Below, piece by piece: positions 19,117 through 28,104 of a stretch of 64,000 nt of DNA. A model generated the notes under the pieces. It was not told the origin of the DNA. It made no database searches and saw only the letters and a list, made by a program, of their open reading frames with translations. The DNA comes from Wolfiporia cocos. Taxonomy: Eukaryota > Basidiomycota > Agaricomycetes > Polyporales > Phaeolaceae. Position 1 is the first letter of the stretch. Every line of letters begins with the position of its first letter. Both the position numbers and the translations under genes were made by a program. The stretch covers positions 4,650,001-4,714,000 of the forward strand of contig JACCLO010000003.1 in the NCBI GenBank assembly GCA_029448655.1. The letters run 5' to 3'.

Positions 19117-20961
19117 CTAGGCAAAATCCTGTTCTTCTACGAGCCGTGCTAGGAGCTTGGGGTTCTTGGCTTTCAGGGCCCTAATTGCTGTGACCGCTCT
19201 ATTCGCGGTGATGTACTCGGTCTCTTCCTCAGAGACTTCTTCGATGCGAGCTTCCTGCTCGGCTTCTTCTTCTTCGGTTTTCCGAGTAGTCCACCTGGGA
19301 CGTGCTGCCTTCCTCGGTTTCTTTGGACAGTCTCGCGACATATGCCCTGGTTGATGGCAAGTGAAACATTTGCCCTTCTTGATATGATCATCCCTTTCTT
19401 GGGTGGTCATTCGATCTACATCCATCACGTTCGGATCTTTCGGTGTGGGTGTCTGCGGAGCACTAGTGCGTCCGTTATTCTGGTTCGAGGCTTGCCAAGC
19501 CTTTTTCTTGACAAACAGTTTATCCCGTTTCAAGAATATCTTGTACGTATTTTCATAGTACGAGGCAGCGGACTGCCATTCATCAATGGTCGCTGGTAGC
19601 GGCCGAACACCGATGATGTATCGGGTCGTATGTTCGGGTAACCCTTTCTCAAATAGGGTTATAAGCAGCGCGTTTCCATCCGCGCTGTATCGATCGTACT
19701 GGGCCTTCCTGGCCAAGTTATTGAATTCGGTGATGTAGTCATCGATGTCTTTTCTGTCCTGGGTTACGTCCAGGATTTTCTTCCGCGCCTTCTGTACTTC
19801 TTCGATGGCTCCGAAGGCTTTTTGGAAGTCTGCGTCAAACTGTGCAAGACTAGGCGGGAAGAATCGTTTCGTCTGGGGGTTCGTATAAACCCGGTGGTAA
19901 TTCTGTTTCCATTGGCCCGTTTTCCCCTTGTTCGAAATATAAGAGAGGATAAAGATCACTCTCTGAACGTCATTCTGGAATGACGTTTTGTACATCGTAA
20001 ACCAGGAATTGCATTGGTTTATGAAGTTCTGCATATCTGATCGTTCCCCATCAAACACGTCGGGGGGGTTGATCTTTATCATCGGGGGTCGGTAGTACGG
20101 GTTCGGCGCCGGAGGTTGAGGCTGCGGCGCATTCGGTGGTGGAGGCCCTCCTGGGGGTCCTCCTCCTCCCCGGTATCCTCCACCCAGGTTTCCTGGGTTT
20201 CCTCCGGGGTTCCCTGGGTTTCCTCCTCCAGGGTTTCCTCCTCCGGGGTTCGCGGGGGTTCCTCCTCCGAGTCCTCCAGGAGGGGGGGCATTCCCTCCTC
20301 TGAATCCGAAGTTTCCTCCCAATCCTCCTCCGCTTGTATCTGCGGAGGTTCGTCCAAATAGGCCTGAAGGCCATGTTCCTGGGTTTGTTGTTCCCATTCC
20401 TCCGCTTGGGCTAGTCCAAGACGGATTTCCTCCGCTACCCATTCCGGGTGCGTTCTGTGGGGGGCTTCCAAAGAGGTTTGCTCCTCCAGCCATAGACCCA
20501 ATCCCACTCTGCGCAAAAGCAGATATAAATCCTGGAGGGTCCTGTCCTCCGGTCTGGCTGTTATCTGTTCCTGTAAAGTTTCCAGGATTTCTCCCATCAT
20601 CTCCAATGCGCTCAATTCCTGCCATTCCTGTGGCGCCCGAAGGCTGATTCGTATTTCCATTGGCATCGGAGGTTCTGTTGATGGTTTCGGTTTCGGTCAA
20701 CGTCGCGGTTGACATCGGAGGGATTTCTCCGAATCGTTCGAACGCTTCACGCGTCATTTCCCAAGCGGTCGTTCCTGCGGAGGGGTATACTTGTACCCAC
20801 TTCAATGCCCTATCTTCTCTTGGAATGACAACAATTCCTCCGTGGTTACGGAAGGCTCCAATGGTGTCAGTCCACTCGTATCGGTTGAGTCTGTAGACTC
20901 CCTGAATGTCCTCGGGCAAGAGTTCAATCAGTCGTGCTGGGAATTCTGGGCCAAATATCAT
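19117..20961 (-). CDS. gag: Element A Gag
   Basis: 614 residues. The N-terminal third is unrecognised. Residues about 150-290 are extremely rich in Gly, Asn and Pro (GGGNPGGGNPGNPGG-type repeats). Next come a retrotransposon capsid-like region (PPDVFDGERSDMQNFINQC ... DYITEFNNLARKA) and a canonical CCHC zinc knuckle, CFTCHQPGHMSRDC, near residue 545. Gag forms the virus-like particle and binds element RNA. The stop at 19117 falls inside the overlap with the -1 protease frame. The start Met at 20961 is the first one after the priming site (20996-21006), leaving a leader of only about 35 nt. Confidence 0.87.
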   Translation of the reverse strand: MIFGPEFPARLIELLPEDIQGVYRLNRYEWTDTIGAFRNHGGIVVIPREDRALKWVQVYPSAGTTAWEMTREAFERFGEIPPMSTATLTETETINRTSDANGNTNQPSGATGMAGIERIGDDGRNPGNFTGTDNSQTGGQDPPGFISAFAQSGIGSMAGGANLFGSPPQNAPGMGSGGNPSWTSPSGGMGTTNPGTWPSGLFGRTSADTSGGGLGGNFGFRGGNAPPPGGLGGGTPANPGGGNPGGGNPGNPGGNPGNLGGGYRGGGGPPGGPPPPNAPQPQPPAPNPYYRPPMIKINPPDVFDGERSDMQNFINQCNSWFTMYKTSFQNDVQRVIFILSYISNKGKTGQWKQNYHRVYTNPQTKRFFPPSLAQFDADFQKAFGAIEEVQKARKKILDVTQDRKDIDDYITEFNNLARKAQYDRYSADGNALLITLFEKGLPEHTTRYIIGVRPLPATIDEWQSAASYYENTYKIFLKRDKLFVKKKAWQASNQNNGRTSAPQTPTPKDPNVMDVDRMTTQERDDHIKKGKCFTCHQPGHMSRDCPKKPRKAARPRWTTRKTEEEEAEQEARIEEVSEEETEYITANRAVTAIRALKAKNPKLLARLVEEQDFA

Positions 20962-20995
20962 ATGCCCTTACACCGTGGTAGGTGAGGGAGTGATA

Positions 20996-21006
20996 AGCTC
21001 GACCTT
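20996..21006 (-). promoter_or_regulatory. Self-priming site of element A
   Basis: Minus strand AAGGTCGAGCT, one base inside the 5' LTR edge (21008). Its exact 11-nt complement is in the LTR at 21332-21342; flanking bases do not match. This is the same length as in Tf1-type self-priming. Confidence 0.75.
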
Positions 21007-21007
21007 C

Positions 21008-21715
21008 TGTTACGGGTCGAATACCCATTCGTATATTCGAGTCGCGAATATAGATCGTTCTTCTGCACGTAGGCACGTCGCCGTATGCAAGGCAAATACT
21101 CGTTAGATGCCTTCGGGTCCTAAGTGAAGTCCTTAGGAGATCGGTTAATATCCAATACCCGTTAGAGGATATAATCTGTTCAAGTGCGAGTCGAATAGAA
21201 TATAAGACTCGCCTAAGTCCGAGAAGTCAGTGTGCACTTCGAGGACTTAGTCGTTCGATTGCTCGAGTGAGAAATACTGAGCGTAGTTTCCTACGTTTGA
21301 GAACGAGTATAAGACTTCTTGTTTATACAACAAGGTCGAGCTGAAGAGCCTCGACGGTAAGTACATGAGTTTTTATACTACGCTAGGTTTCAGGGGTCAA
21401 GTCTGTCCCAGATGCCACAGATACTATCTACGCTATAGTCCCAAACATCTGATAAGTATGGAGTGATATATCTGAGATGATAGATAGGAATGATGGCGGT
21501 TGAACGCCATCTGTCAGCTAATAAACGATGAACATGAAACGGTGGCAGGGTTGGATCTGCCAAAGATGAAACGAGCCCTATAGACTAGTACAACTGGGGA
21601 TGCGCCCAGTAAGATCACGAGTAGCCAGGGGGGCTGGTTGCGCAACAAGTCCCTGTATTGTATTCGCCCGGTGGTGAGTTCTGTCGATATTCGAAAAATC
21701 AAAATAACCGTAACA
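21008..21715 (-). repeat. 5' LTR of element A
   Basis: 708 bp, TGTTACGG / CCGTAACA. Carries the minus-strand TATAAAAA box (21370-21377) and predicted RNA start at about 21342. Confidence 0.9.
21342..21377 (-). promoter_or_regulatory. TATA box and predicted start of element A RNA
   Basis: TATAAAAA on the minus strand (21377 down to 21370) lies 35 nt before AGCTCGACCTT, which is complementary to the priming site. An RNA beginning there would have a 5' end able to fold back on its own priming site. Confidence 0.65.
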
Positions 21716-22132
21716 GAGTGCAGCATGATGCACCAACGCGGCCGGTGAACTTATGCCATATATGCGGTCTTTCATCCATTCCTTTGGTAGGTTCAACAGG
21801 CCAGTGAGAGCATGGGTCATGTTAGTGCGGCCAACATACGCGCACTTTCTAGCCACCTTGCCCTGTGCATTGCCCACAACGTGTACGAAGGCGACATCAA
21901 CAATCGAGTCGGGATTGACGCACTCCGGCGCAACGACCTCTATATGCACCTGCACGCAACCGTGGTTGACCATGGGTCTTTGGTCTCTTTTGTCTTGCGT
22001 AGCTGATGGCAGTCGGCAGTCATCCAACAGTATAGCCCCCCTGACTACTGGTTCGTGCGCCCCTTGCGTTCTCGCAACCTCAACATCACGCACGCCACTT
22101 GAACGCCCCTGCAGTACTTTACAATGTCTCAC
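21716..22132 (-). pseudogene. Unrecognised gene fragment cut by element A
   Basis: The minus-strand frame reads as a plausible globular protein of about 139 residues (e.g. 'VQVHIEVVAPECVNPD', 'KVARKCAYVGRTNMTHALTG') and stops resembling protein exactly at the LTR edge 21715. I do not recognise the family. The missing 3' part is not evident left of 11,766. Upstream limits and introns are not determined. Confidence 0.45.
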
Positions 22133-22830
22133 GCTCCCCAGTGTCTCAGTCTCTCGTTATCTTGCAACGTTACCCGAGCCCCGCAAGATCAGTCTCAATC
22201 ACTCAATCCCACTCACCCAGACTGAATCACGCTCCGAGTGTTCTGCAAGTTTTTTCTTTCATTCTGTGTATATAAATGTAAACCAATGACATGCCCTGGT
22301 GCATTTGGCGAGTGCCCATCATCCGCTCAAGAGGGTATACATGTACACGTATAATAAGAGATATACACAACCATTCGTCTCATTATTAGCCAATATTGAA
22401 GCTTGATATTGGTCCTGCAAAAGAGCACAAGGACGTGCAGGGATGGTTTGTTGCACAGACCAAAAAGTTGTCGCAAAGTACCGCGGTGGCCATCGCAGCG
22501 GAAAGCTCGAATACAATGTGACCTCCACTCACACTGTGTTCTGTCAAGTCGGCTCAGAGAGGCGTACATATCTGAATATTTGTACAATAATCCAAAGGTC
22601 CATGCGAGGTCCGGGTGAGTGTTGTAGAGATACAAATAAATTACAAGCGTTCCTATCCCCAGCCTTGCTACGCTTTGGCTGTGCCCTCTACACGGTGGAG
22701 ACGTTGTGTGACGCTCGTGACCTCCTGCAATGTGCCCACTGTCATTGATTGAGACTCCGCCCCGCCCCTGCTGCACCGTGGGGCCGTCTCTCCAAGGCCT
22801 GTGTCCTCAATACACCACTGAGTTACGTCG
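22133..22830. other. No supportable gene
   Basis: Overlapping short ORFs on both strands without motifs; no splice-consistent model found. Confidence 0.5.
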
Positions 22831-22926
22831 CCCTCGTCTCCCGCGCATATAACCACCTTCGCACATACAACCGCCTCCCGCGCATGTAACCGCCTCCCGC
22901 GCATGTAACCGCCTCCCGCGCATGTA
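22831..22926 (+). repeat. 19-bp tandem repeat upstream of paralog 1
   Basis: Three exact units of ACCGCCTCCCGCGCATGTA (22870-22888, 22889-22907, 22908-22926), preceded by two degenerate ones. The array ends about 38 bp before the start codon at 22965, so it sits in the promoter or 5' UTR. Confidence 0.85.
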
Positions 22927-22964
22927 ACCGCCTTGCTCCCCGCTCCTCATTCAATCCATCTGCC

Positions 22965-24050
22965 ATGTCTCCCCCCACAGAGCATGAACTTGCCATGCTC
23001 GATGCGGCCGACGCCGCCTTCGAGGCCTCCCAAAACTTTCGTGTGCCATTGCGTGTGCCTCCAAACTTGCGCGTGCCATTGCGCGTGTCCTCGACCATCC
23101 TCGATGTCATCGCATGTCGTGTCCAGGAGATCTCACAGAACATATGCCAGCCGAACCTCACCCTACGTGAGGTCGCCGACGTCATTGCGGCTGATCCTGC
23201 TGGTATGCACCTGTCGTTTGCCCACACCCTCGCCGTGTTGTGCCGTGGCTACCCTCCCATCAACCCAACCGAATGGCACGCACGTGTCGTACCCACCCTG
23301 TCCAACATACCTTCAGACCGCGACATCCGCACCACCTCATATCGCGTTTTTGTCATGCAAGATGTCGATGCACTTCTCGTGCAGCAGTTCTGCGTACGTC
23401 CATGAGCTGTTTGTTGAGAACCCAAATGAACGACCCCACAGTTCATTCGTTGGCTCGCCTCGAGTGACGACGCATGGAGTTGGTTCCACCAACTTCACAT
23501 GCAACTTCATGCATTATACTTTGCTATCGGCTGGAATCGCACGTCCCCTGCTGCAAAGGCAGCGTTTTACTACGCTGCCTATGCTGCCCAACACCCTGCT
23601 CATACCAGAGACCTGTCGCATGCAGAGATCGTCGTCAGATGTGAGGGCCCCTGGCGCGATGCTTACCGGGTATGGCACAGCTCATCGCAGGAATTAATCA
23701 CTGCTGCCAGCCACCTGCTTGAGCTTTACAACCTCGTGAGTACCTGCAACAACACACTCGCGCGCCACTCACGTATCTTCCAGTTCGGCGCCGCCATCCT
23801 CCTCGACCCCGTCTGGTTCGTCAACAACCTTGTCGTCTGTGGGTCCTACTTGCATCGTCTATATCGCGACGTCGCCACCAACTGGGCCGCCGCCTTGCAC
23901 TCTTGTTCCAGCACTGCCGTCCATGAGGCCAACTGCAATGCCATCAAGATCATCGTGCAGGTCGTCGGCATCATTGGTGATGACTGCGACCTGTATCAGC
24001 TCAAGACTTTCTTCTTCTGCTATCCTCCTACGTGTACCGGTATGGATTAG
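22965..24050 (+). CDS. Paralog 1 of a lineage-specific protein family (329 aa)
   Basis: Three exons: 22965-23393, 23442-23735, 23784-24050; both introns are exactly 48 bp with GT..AG ends (GTACGT..CACAG and GTGAGT..TCCAG). Intron 2 lacks an in-frame stop, so a naive ORF reads through it. The predicted 329-residue protein aligns along its length with paralog 2, e.g. 'SWFHQLHMQLHALYFAIGW' against 'SWFHRLLKHIQVLHFALKW' and 'LLELYNLV' shared, and exon 2 is 294 bp in both. No known domain, signal peptide or membrane segment is recognised; it looks largely helical. The start is chosen because it aligns with MSRPDEHAL of paralog 2. Confidence 0.75.
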
Positions 24051-24220
24051 ACTCTTGCTCTTGTTGCTTTTCTCGTTTGATCGCTGTCCCGCCTGCCTGT
24101 CCATGTACTCTGCTTGCCTGTGCCCACAATTCATGTTGTATTAGCTCTCTAGTAATCCCAGTAATCGTAATCTCTGTTTCTATCCACCGTTATTCATACA
24201 AACGCCTCATACGTGATGCT

Positions 24221-25039
24221 CTACTTCAGTAACATCCCACGTGCACTTTGGCATGAAGAGCCGTCCGATTCCACCACCCAATCACAACTCGTCGCTGCAA
24301 GATGGTGTGAAGCTGAATACTGCATCGGCAATAGATAGACTGACCTGTCGGCGAGCATATCATCTTCAGCGAGTCCAGCGAGAATTTGTGTGTAGCAATG
24401 GGTGGACAAGACGTTGTATTCGCACACTAGCCAGTGCACCGAGCCAGCGACTCCATATATGATGCTCCATTCAAAGAGATCCTTCGGTTTGTTGGTTTGA
24501 TCGACAGAGGTGTAATAGTAGATCTCGTTCTTGTGCATCCATGAGCTTCCACGCAGCAGATACAGATCAAGAGGAGGACGATGAAATTCTTTGTGTGCGA
24601 TGAGTGACTCGGCAAGGTCTTCAACTTCCATGTCGGTGTGAGCAAGCATCAAGGTACGGAGTTTCGGAAAAACGCCTTCGCCAAGTAGTTTGATCCAGGT
24701 GTACACGGAAAAGACGTTCACAAATGAGAGGGTCGTCAGAGCCGTCCACGTCTCGGAGAACCGAGTATTGAGCTCTGTGGCAGACAGGATGGGGAGATTG
24801 GCAGTGAGCATAGTCAAGGTGTTGACTTGTTCGCCTTCGAGTTGTAGGAGCACTGTTGCAGCAGTGTACATGGCGGTGACCTCGCAATCGCTGCTGCTAT
24901 GCTTCATCGATTCCCAGACTGCATTGCCTTCATGATCGTAGGCGCTGCTTTGTAGCTCACGGCTGAGACAATCTGGGGAGCTCAGGCGCATCATGTGTAC
25001 TTTATGGTTCAAGTCCAGAGAAGGCTCTTGCACAGCCAT
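24221..25039 (-). CDS. Leucine-rich hypothetical protein (272 aa)
   Basis: Single uninterrupted ORF between the two paralogs, convergent with paralog 1 and divergent from paralog 2. It contains segments such as 'FPKLRTLMLAHTDMEVEDLA' that resemble the LRR part of Agaricomycete F-box/LRR proteins, but no F-box is visible at the N-terminus. Candidate explanations are an F-box-derived gene that lost its N-terminal domain, or an unrelated accessory gene. The start Met (MAVQEP...) is the first in the frame. Confidence 0.5.
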   Translation of the reverse strand: MAVQEPSLDLNHKVHMMRLSSPDCLSRELQSSAYDHEGNAVWESMKHSSSDCEVTAMYTAATVLLQLEGEQVNTLTMLTANLPILSATELNTRFSETWTALTTLSFVNVFSVYTWIKLLGEGVFPKLRTLMLAHTDMEVEDLAESLIAHKEFHRPPLDLYLLRGSSWMHKNEIYYYTSVDQTNKPKDLFEWSIIYGVAGSVHWLVCEYNVLSTHCYTQILAGLAEDDMLADRSVYLLPMQYSASHHLAATSCDWVVESDGSSCQSARGMLLK

Positions 25040-25154
25040 TGAAACGATGCTAGGGTGAGGAGCGCGCTAACGAATGCGTGGCATGCGTGGCAAAGAAAAA
25101 ACTCCTAGGATGAGCAGTGAGACTGCAGGACGGTCTATATACCTGGAATGTGGA

Positions 25155-25258
25155 TGACGTCATAGTTGTGCCAATCGCGTCCTTTGTGGCTCACTGATCG
25201 AGAGCGCCAGTCCTCGCCATCGTATCCCTGCCGCTGATTTGTGCCCACGCTGACGTCA
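25155..25258. promoter_or_regulatory. Two TGACGTCA palindromes in a divergent promoter
   Basis: Perfect 8-bp ATF/CREB-type sites at 25155-25162 and 25251-25258, inside the 316-bp region between the minus-strand gene (start 25039) and paralog 2 (start 25356). A TATAAG box at about 25290-25295 fits paralog 2. Regulation by a bZIP factor is inferred only from the sites. Confidence 0.55.
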
Positions 25259-25355
25259 CCCACCGGCGCAGTTTCAAGCTCCGCATGCACGTGGCCATAT
25301 AAGAATGCCCGCCCTCGCACCTGCCCTTCTACCCACTCTCACCCCGATTCCTCCA

Positions 25356-26708
25356 ATGTCCCGTCCTGACGAGCACGCACTCGCCACCTTTGTGTCCTCT
25401 CTCGCTCAGGTTCGACCGCTCTCGCTGTCGGCCTCACCAAACAGCCACCGTGTTCGCCGCCACCTCGCACAACTCTTGCATGCCACTGTGCCTGTAATCA
25501 ACAGTATTCTCTCTGAACACAAGTTGGCTCTAGCGACCTCCATGCCCGAGGCGACGCGCGAGGATCCACGTGAGGATCCGCACGAGGCTACTGCTGTGCT
25601 TGCGCCTATGCCTGCGCCCACGCACGAGAACGCCATTCTTCACCACGTGTCCAAAATCGCTGAACACATTGGCCAAGTGCCGGTGATGTTCGAGGAGTTG
25701 GCCAGCATCATCTCCTCGCTGCCTGCCGGCAATCAGGCTACTGTCGAAGATCACGCGCTTGGCATCTTGTGTCGTGGGTATCAGCGTGACACGACCAGCA
25801 AATGGGACACTCATATCATACCTTTGGCTTGCGGCATTCCTTCCTCCAGCGCACTCCGCCGTGCTAGTTACCTTGTGAGCACCACCAAGGACAACCAGGA
25901 TCGTCTTGTCAAATGTTTCAGCGTGGGTACCCTCGACTCGTCGCCTCTGCAGTTGCTCATGTTGCTCTAGCTCGTCCGCGGCGTCACTGCCGCCGTGGAC
26001 GGACAATCCTGGTTCCACCGTCTTCTCAAGCACATACAAGTCCTCCATTTTGCGCTCAAGTGGCACAACAACACGCGCGTTGCAAAAAGCACCTTCTTCA
26101 TGGCAGCATATGCTGCCCAAGACTGTGTTGAATCCGATGGCATGTCGCGTGCAGAGATCATGGCCCATTGCAAAGGCGTCTGGCGTGAAGAATATGCCAC
26201 CTGGCATCGCTTAGTGGAGCCAGTCGTTACAGCCGCTAACCGCCTGCTGGAACTGTACAATCTCGTAAGTGTCTACCAAGATAACCCTGCACGCACCTCA
26301 CGTGATTCACAGTTTGGCACCGCTGTCCTCCTTGACCCTGTCTGGAATTCAGATACGCTTGTGCAGCACCGCTCAAACGCGTTCTCATGCGTCTATCGTC
26401 AAGTCGCCGAAAGATGGGCCGCCGAGATGAACGCCGAGGAGGGCACCTCCACCGATATAGCCCACGCGGAGGCCGCCACCATCATCCTCAAGCTTGTTGG
26501 TCTACTTGGTGACCGCATCGACGTCGATCAGGTGCACAAATTCTTTCGTCGTAACTGTCATATACAATATTGCTACGGTTATTTTGATTTTTCGAACACT
26601 GGCAGAACTCACCATAGGGCGGATATGATACAGGGACTTGTTGCACAACCAACCCCCCTGGCTGTTTGTGACCCTACTGGGCCTAACCCCAGTTGTACTA
26701 GCATATGA
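25356..26708 (+). CDS. Paralog 2, 3' end replaced by an LTR
   Basis: Exons 25356-25922, 25971-26264 and 26313-26708; introns are again 48 bp (GTGGGT..TCTAG, GTAAGT..CACAG), at the same protein positions as in paralog 1. The N-terminal exon is longer (189 versus 143 codons) with an extra Pro/Ala-rich linker. From 26571 the reading frame runs into an LTR relic, so about the last 45 residues ('YGYFDFSNTGRTHHR...') are LTR-derived and replace the native C-terminus. An upstream Met at 25305 is possible, but the start at 25356 matches paralog 1. Possibly still expressed as a chimeric protein, or a recent pseudogene. Confidence 0.68.
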
Positions 26709-27343
26709 GGCTCATCACAGACTGGCAGATCCAACTCTGCCCTCATTTCATATACATACCTATCATACATTTCAGACTATAGCATAGATAGTATTGGTGA
26801 CATCTGGGACTGACAGGACTATTAGAACCTCGCGTAGTATATAGGCTCATGTAACTAGTGTTGAGGCTCTTCAGCTTGACTTTGTTGTATGAACAAGAAG
26901 TCTTATACTTGTTATCAAGTGTAGGTAACTATGCTTAGTATACTCCAAGCCCTGAAACAACTAGAGTCCTCAAAGTGCGCATTGACTTCTTGGACCTAGG
27001 CAAGTCCTCACCCAAGACTTGCACCCTGAACAGATATATTCTTTAATGCACACTGAATATTGAACAATCCCCTAGGGTCCCTGGACTTAGGGCAGGTTTA
27101 GATGAAGATAGGCCTTGCACATGTCCATGGGACTTAGTGCAGAAGATTTATATTCGCAACTAGAATATAACAAATGTGTATACAACCCACAACATGGAGA
27201 CTATAGGCAAGCCCCACATTGAACTTGTCTACTTGAACATATTCTCTTCAGAATATCGAATGAAATAGCTTGAGCCTTGCTCACCATTGACGAACTTATA
27301 TTCATGGACTCAAATATAGCAAATGGGTATACAACCCATAACA
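26571..27343 (+). repeat. Degenerate LTR of the element A family, plus orientation
   Basis: Begins TGCTACGGTTATTTTGATTT, matching the reverse complement of LTR 21008-21715, and can be followed through the R-start region ('gaggctcttcagcttgactt') to an end at 27194 (ACCCACAACA) or a second similar end at 27343 (CCCATAACA). The double ending suggests a partial tandem duplication. Many CpG positions of the young LTR are TpG or CpA here. Confidence 0.75.
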
Positions 27344-27534
27344 TATGGCATGTTTTGCTCTTAGTCTTTCTTCCCATCAGCACAGCTGCATAAGAACTGA
27401 AAGATGTGCAAGATCAATCAAAGAAGCTGAGGGACATGCCAATAGCTGACATCTAATAGACTGTCATTTCATGGCATTGAGGAACTGAGAATACATCAGA
27501 CTGAAGCTGAAATATGGGCATGGGTGAAGGCGAG

Positions 27535-28104
27535 TGTTATGGGTCGAATACCCATACTTTTTCAATATCCTAATCCAAGGATATAAGCCCTATAGACAAC
27601 TTGTGCTAACTCACCTTTGATCCAATAAGTCAGTGGGTACTTAAAGGATTCTGTCTTCAGAGCTCACAGGTTATACTGAGCTTGGTGTTCCAAGTTTGAG
27701 AGCAAGTATAAGACTCTTATTATTACAACATGGTTGAGCTGAGGAGCCTCAACTGTATTTATATGGGGTTATATTGCTATGAATATCTATGGTCCTAGTC
27801 ATCCCAGATGTCATTGCTACCAAGTACAGTCTAGTCTGAAACATATGATATGTATGTAGTGATGAATCTGTAATGATAGATTGGAATGGTAGAATATCTG
27901 GCAGTTGAATGCCATCTGTTGATAGAATATGAAATGGTGACAGGGTTGCACCTGTCAAGTCTGAAATGAGCCCTAGTATACTAGTACATCTGGGGTTGCA
28001 TCCAGTGGGGTCATGAGACTTCAGGGGGTCAGTTGTGCAACAAGTTCCTGTATCATACTGGAGCAATGGTGAGTTTCACATGCACTGGACAAAATACTGT
28101 AACA
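27535..28104 (-). repeat. Degenerate LTR of the element A family, minus orientation
   Basis: TGTTATGGGTCGAATACCCA at the left, CTGTAACA at the right, 570 bp, colinear with the young LTR with deletions. It faces the LTR at 26571 as an inverted pair about 190 bp away. No target duplication was seen. Confidence 0.75.

Larger units (their letters stand above)
13253..21715 (-). mobile_element. Element A: Ty3/gypsy chromovirus with dUTPase
   Basis: Seen on the minus strand in order: 5' LTR (21008-21715), self-priming site, gag, protease-dUTPase, RT/RNase H/integrase/chromodomain, an overlapping zinc-knuckle frame, purine tract (13964-13974), 3' LTR (13253-13960). The LTRs differ at about 13 positions by eye, near 2%, so this copy is older than element B. 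Flanking bases (ATCGT left, GAGTG right) are not a target duplication, and the left flank is a fragment of the same family, so the two ends may have been joined by recombination. Pol is out of frame with protease-dUTPase, so autonomy is doubtful. Confidence 0.85.

Noticed and set aside
20051..20666. Minus-strand ORFs of 107 and 195 codons overlapping gag
   Set aside because: They are alternative-frame readings of the Gly/Asn/Pro-rich repeat in gag; low-complexity repeats stay open in several frames.
20980..21007. tRNA primer binding site next to the LTRs of elements A, B and C
   Set aside because: No TGG at the junction and no tRNA 3'-end complement; the self-complementary sites explain all three better.
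13248..21720. Target-site duplication for element A
   Set aside because: The 5 bp left of 13253 (ATCGT) and right of 21715 (GAGTG) do not match; the left edge of LTR 1 (AATGG) does not match either.
22831..22926. Possible CRISPR-like array
   Set aside because: Direct tandem units without spacers in a eukaryotic context; it is a minisatellite.
22965..26708. Homeodomain mating-type pair
   Set aside because: Paired genes in a variable region invite the idea, but neither protein has a homeodomain WFxNRR motif and they are tandem copies, not a divergent HD1/HD2 pair.
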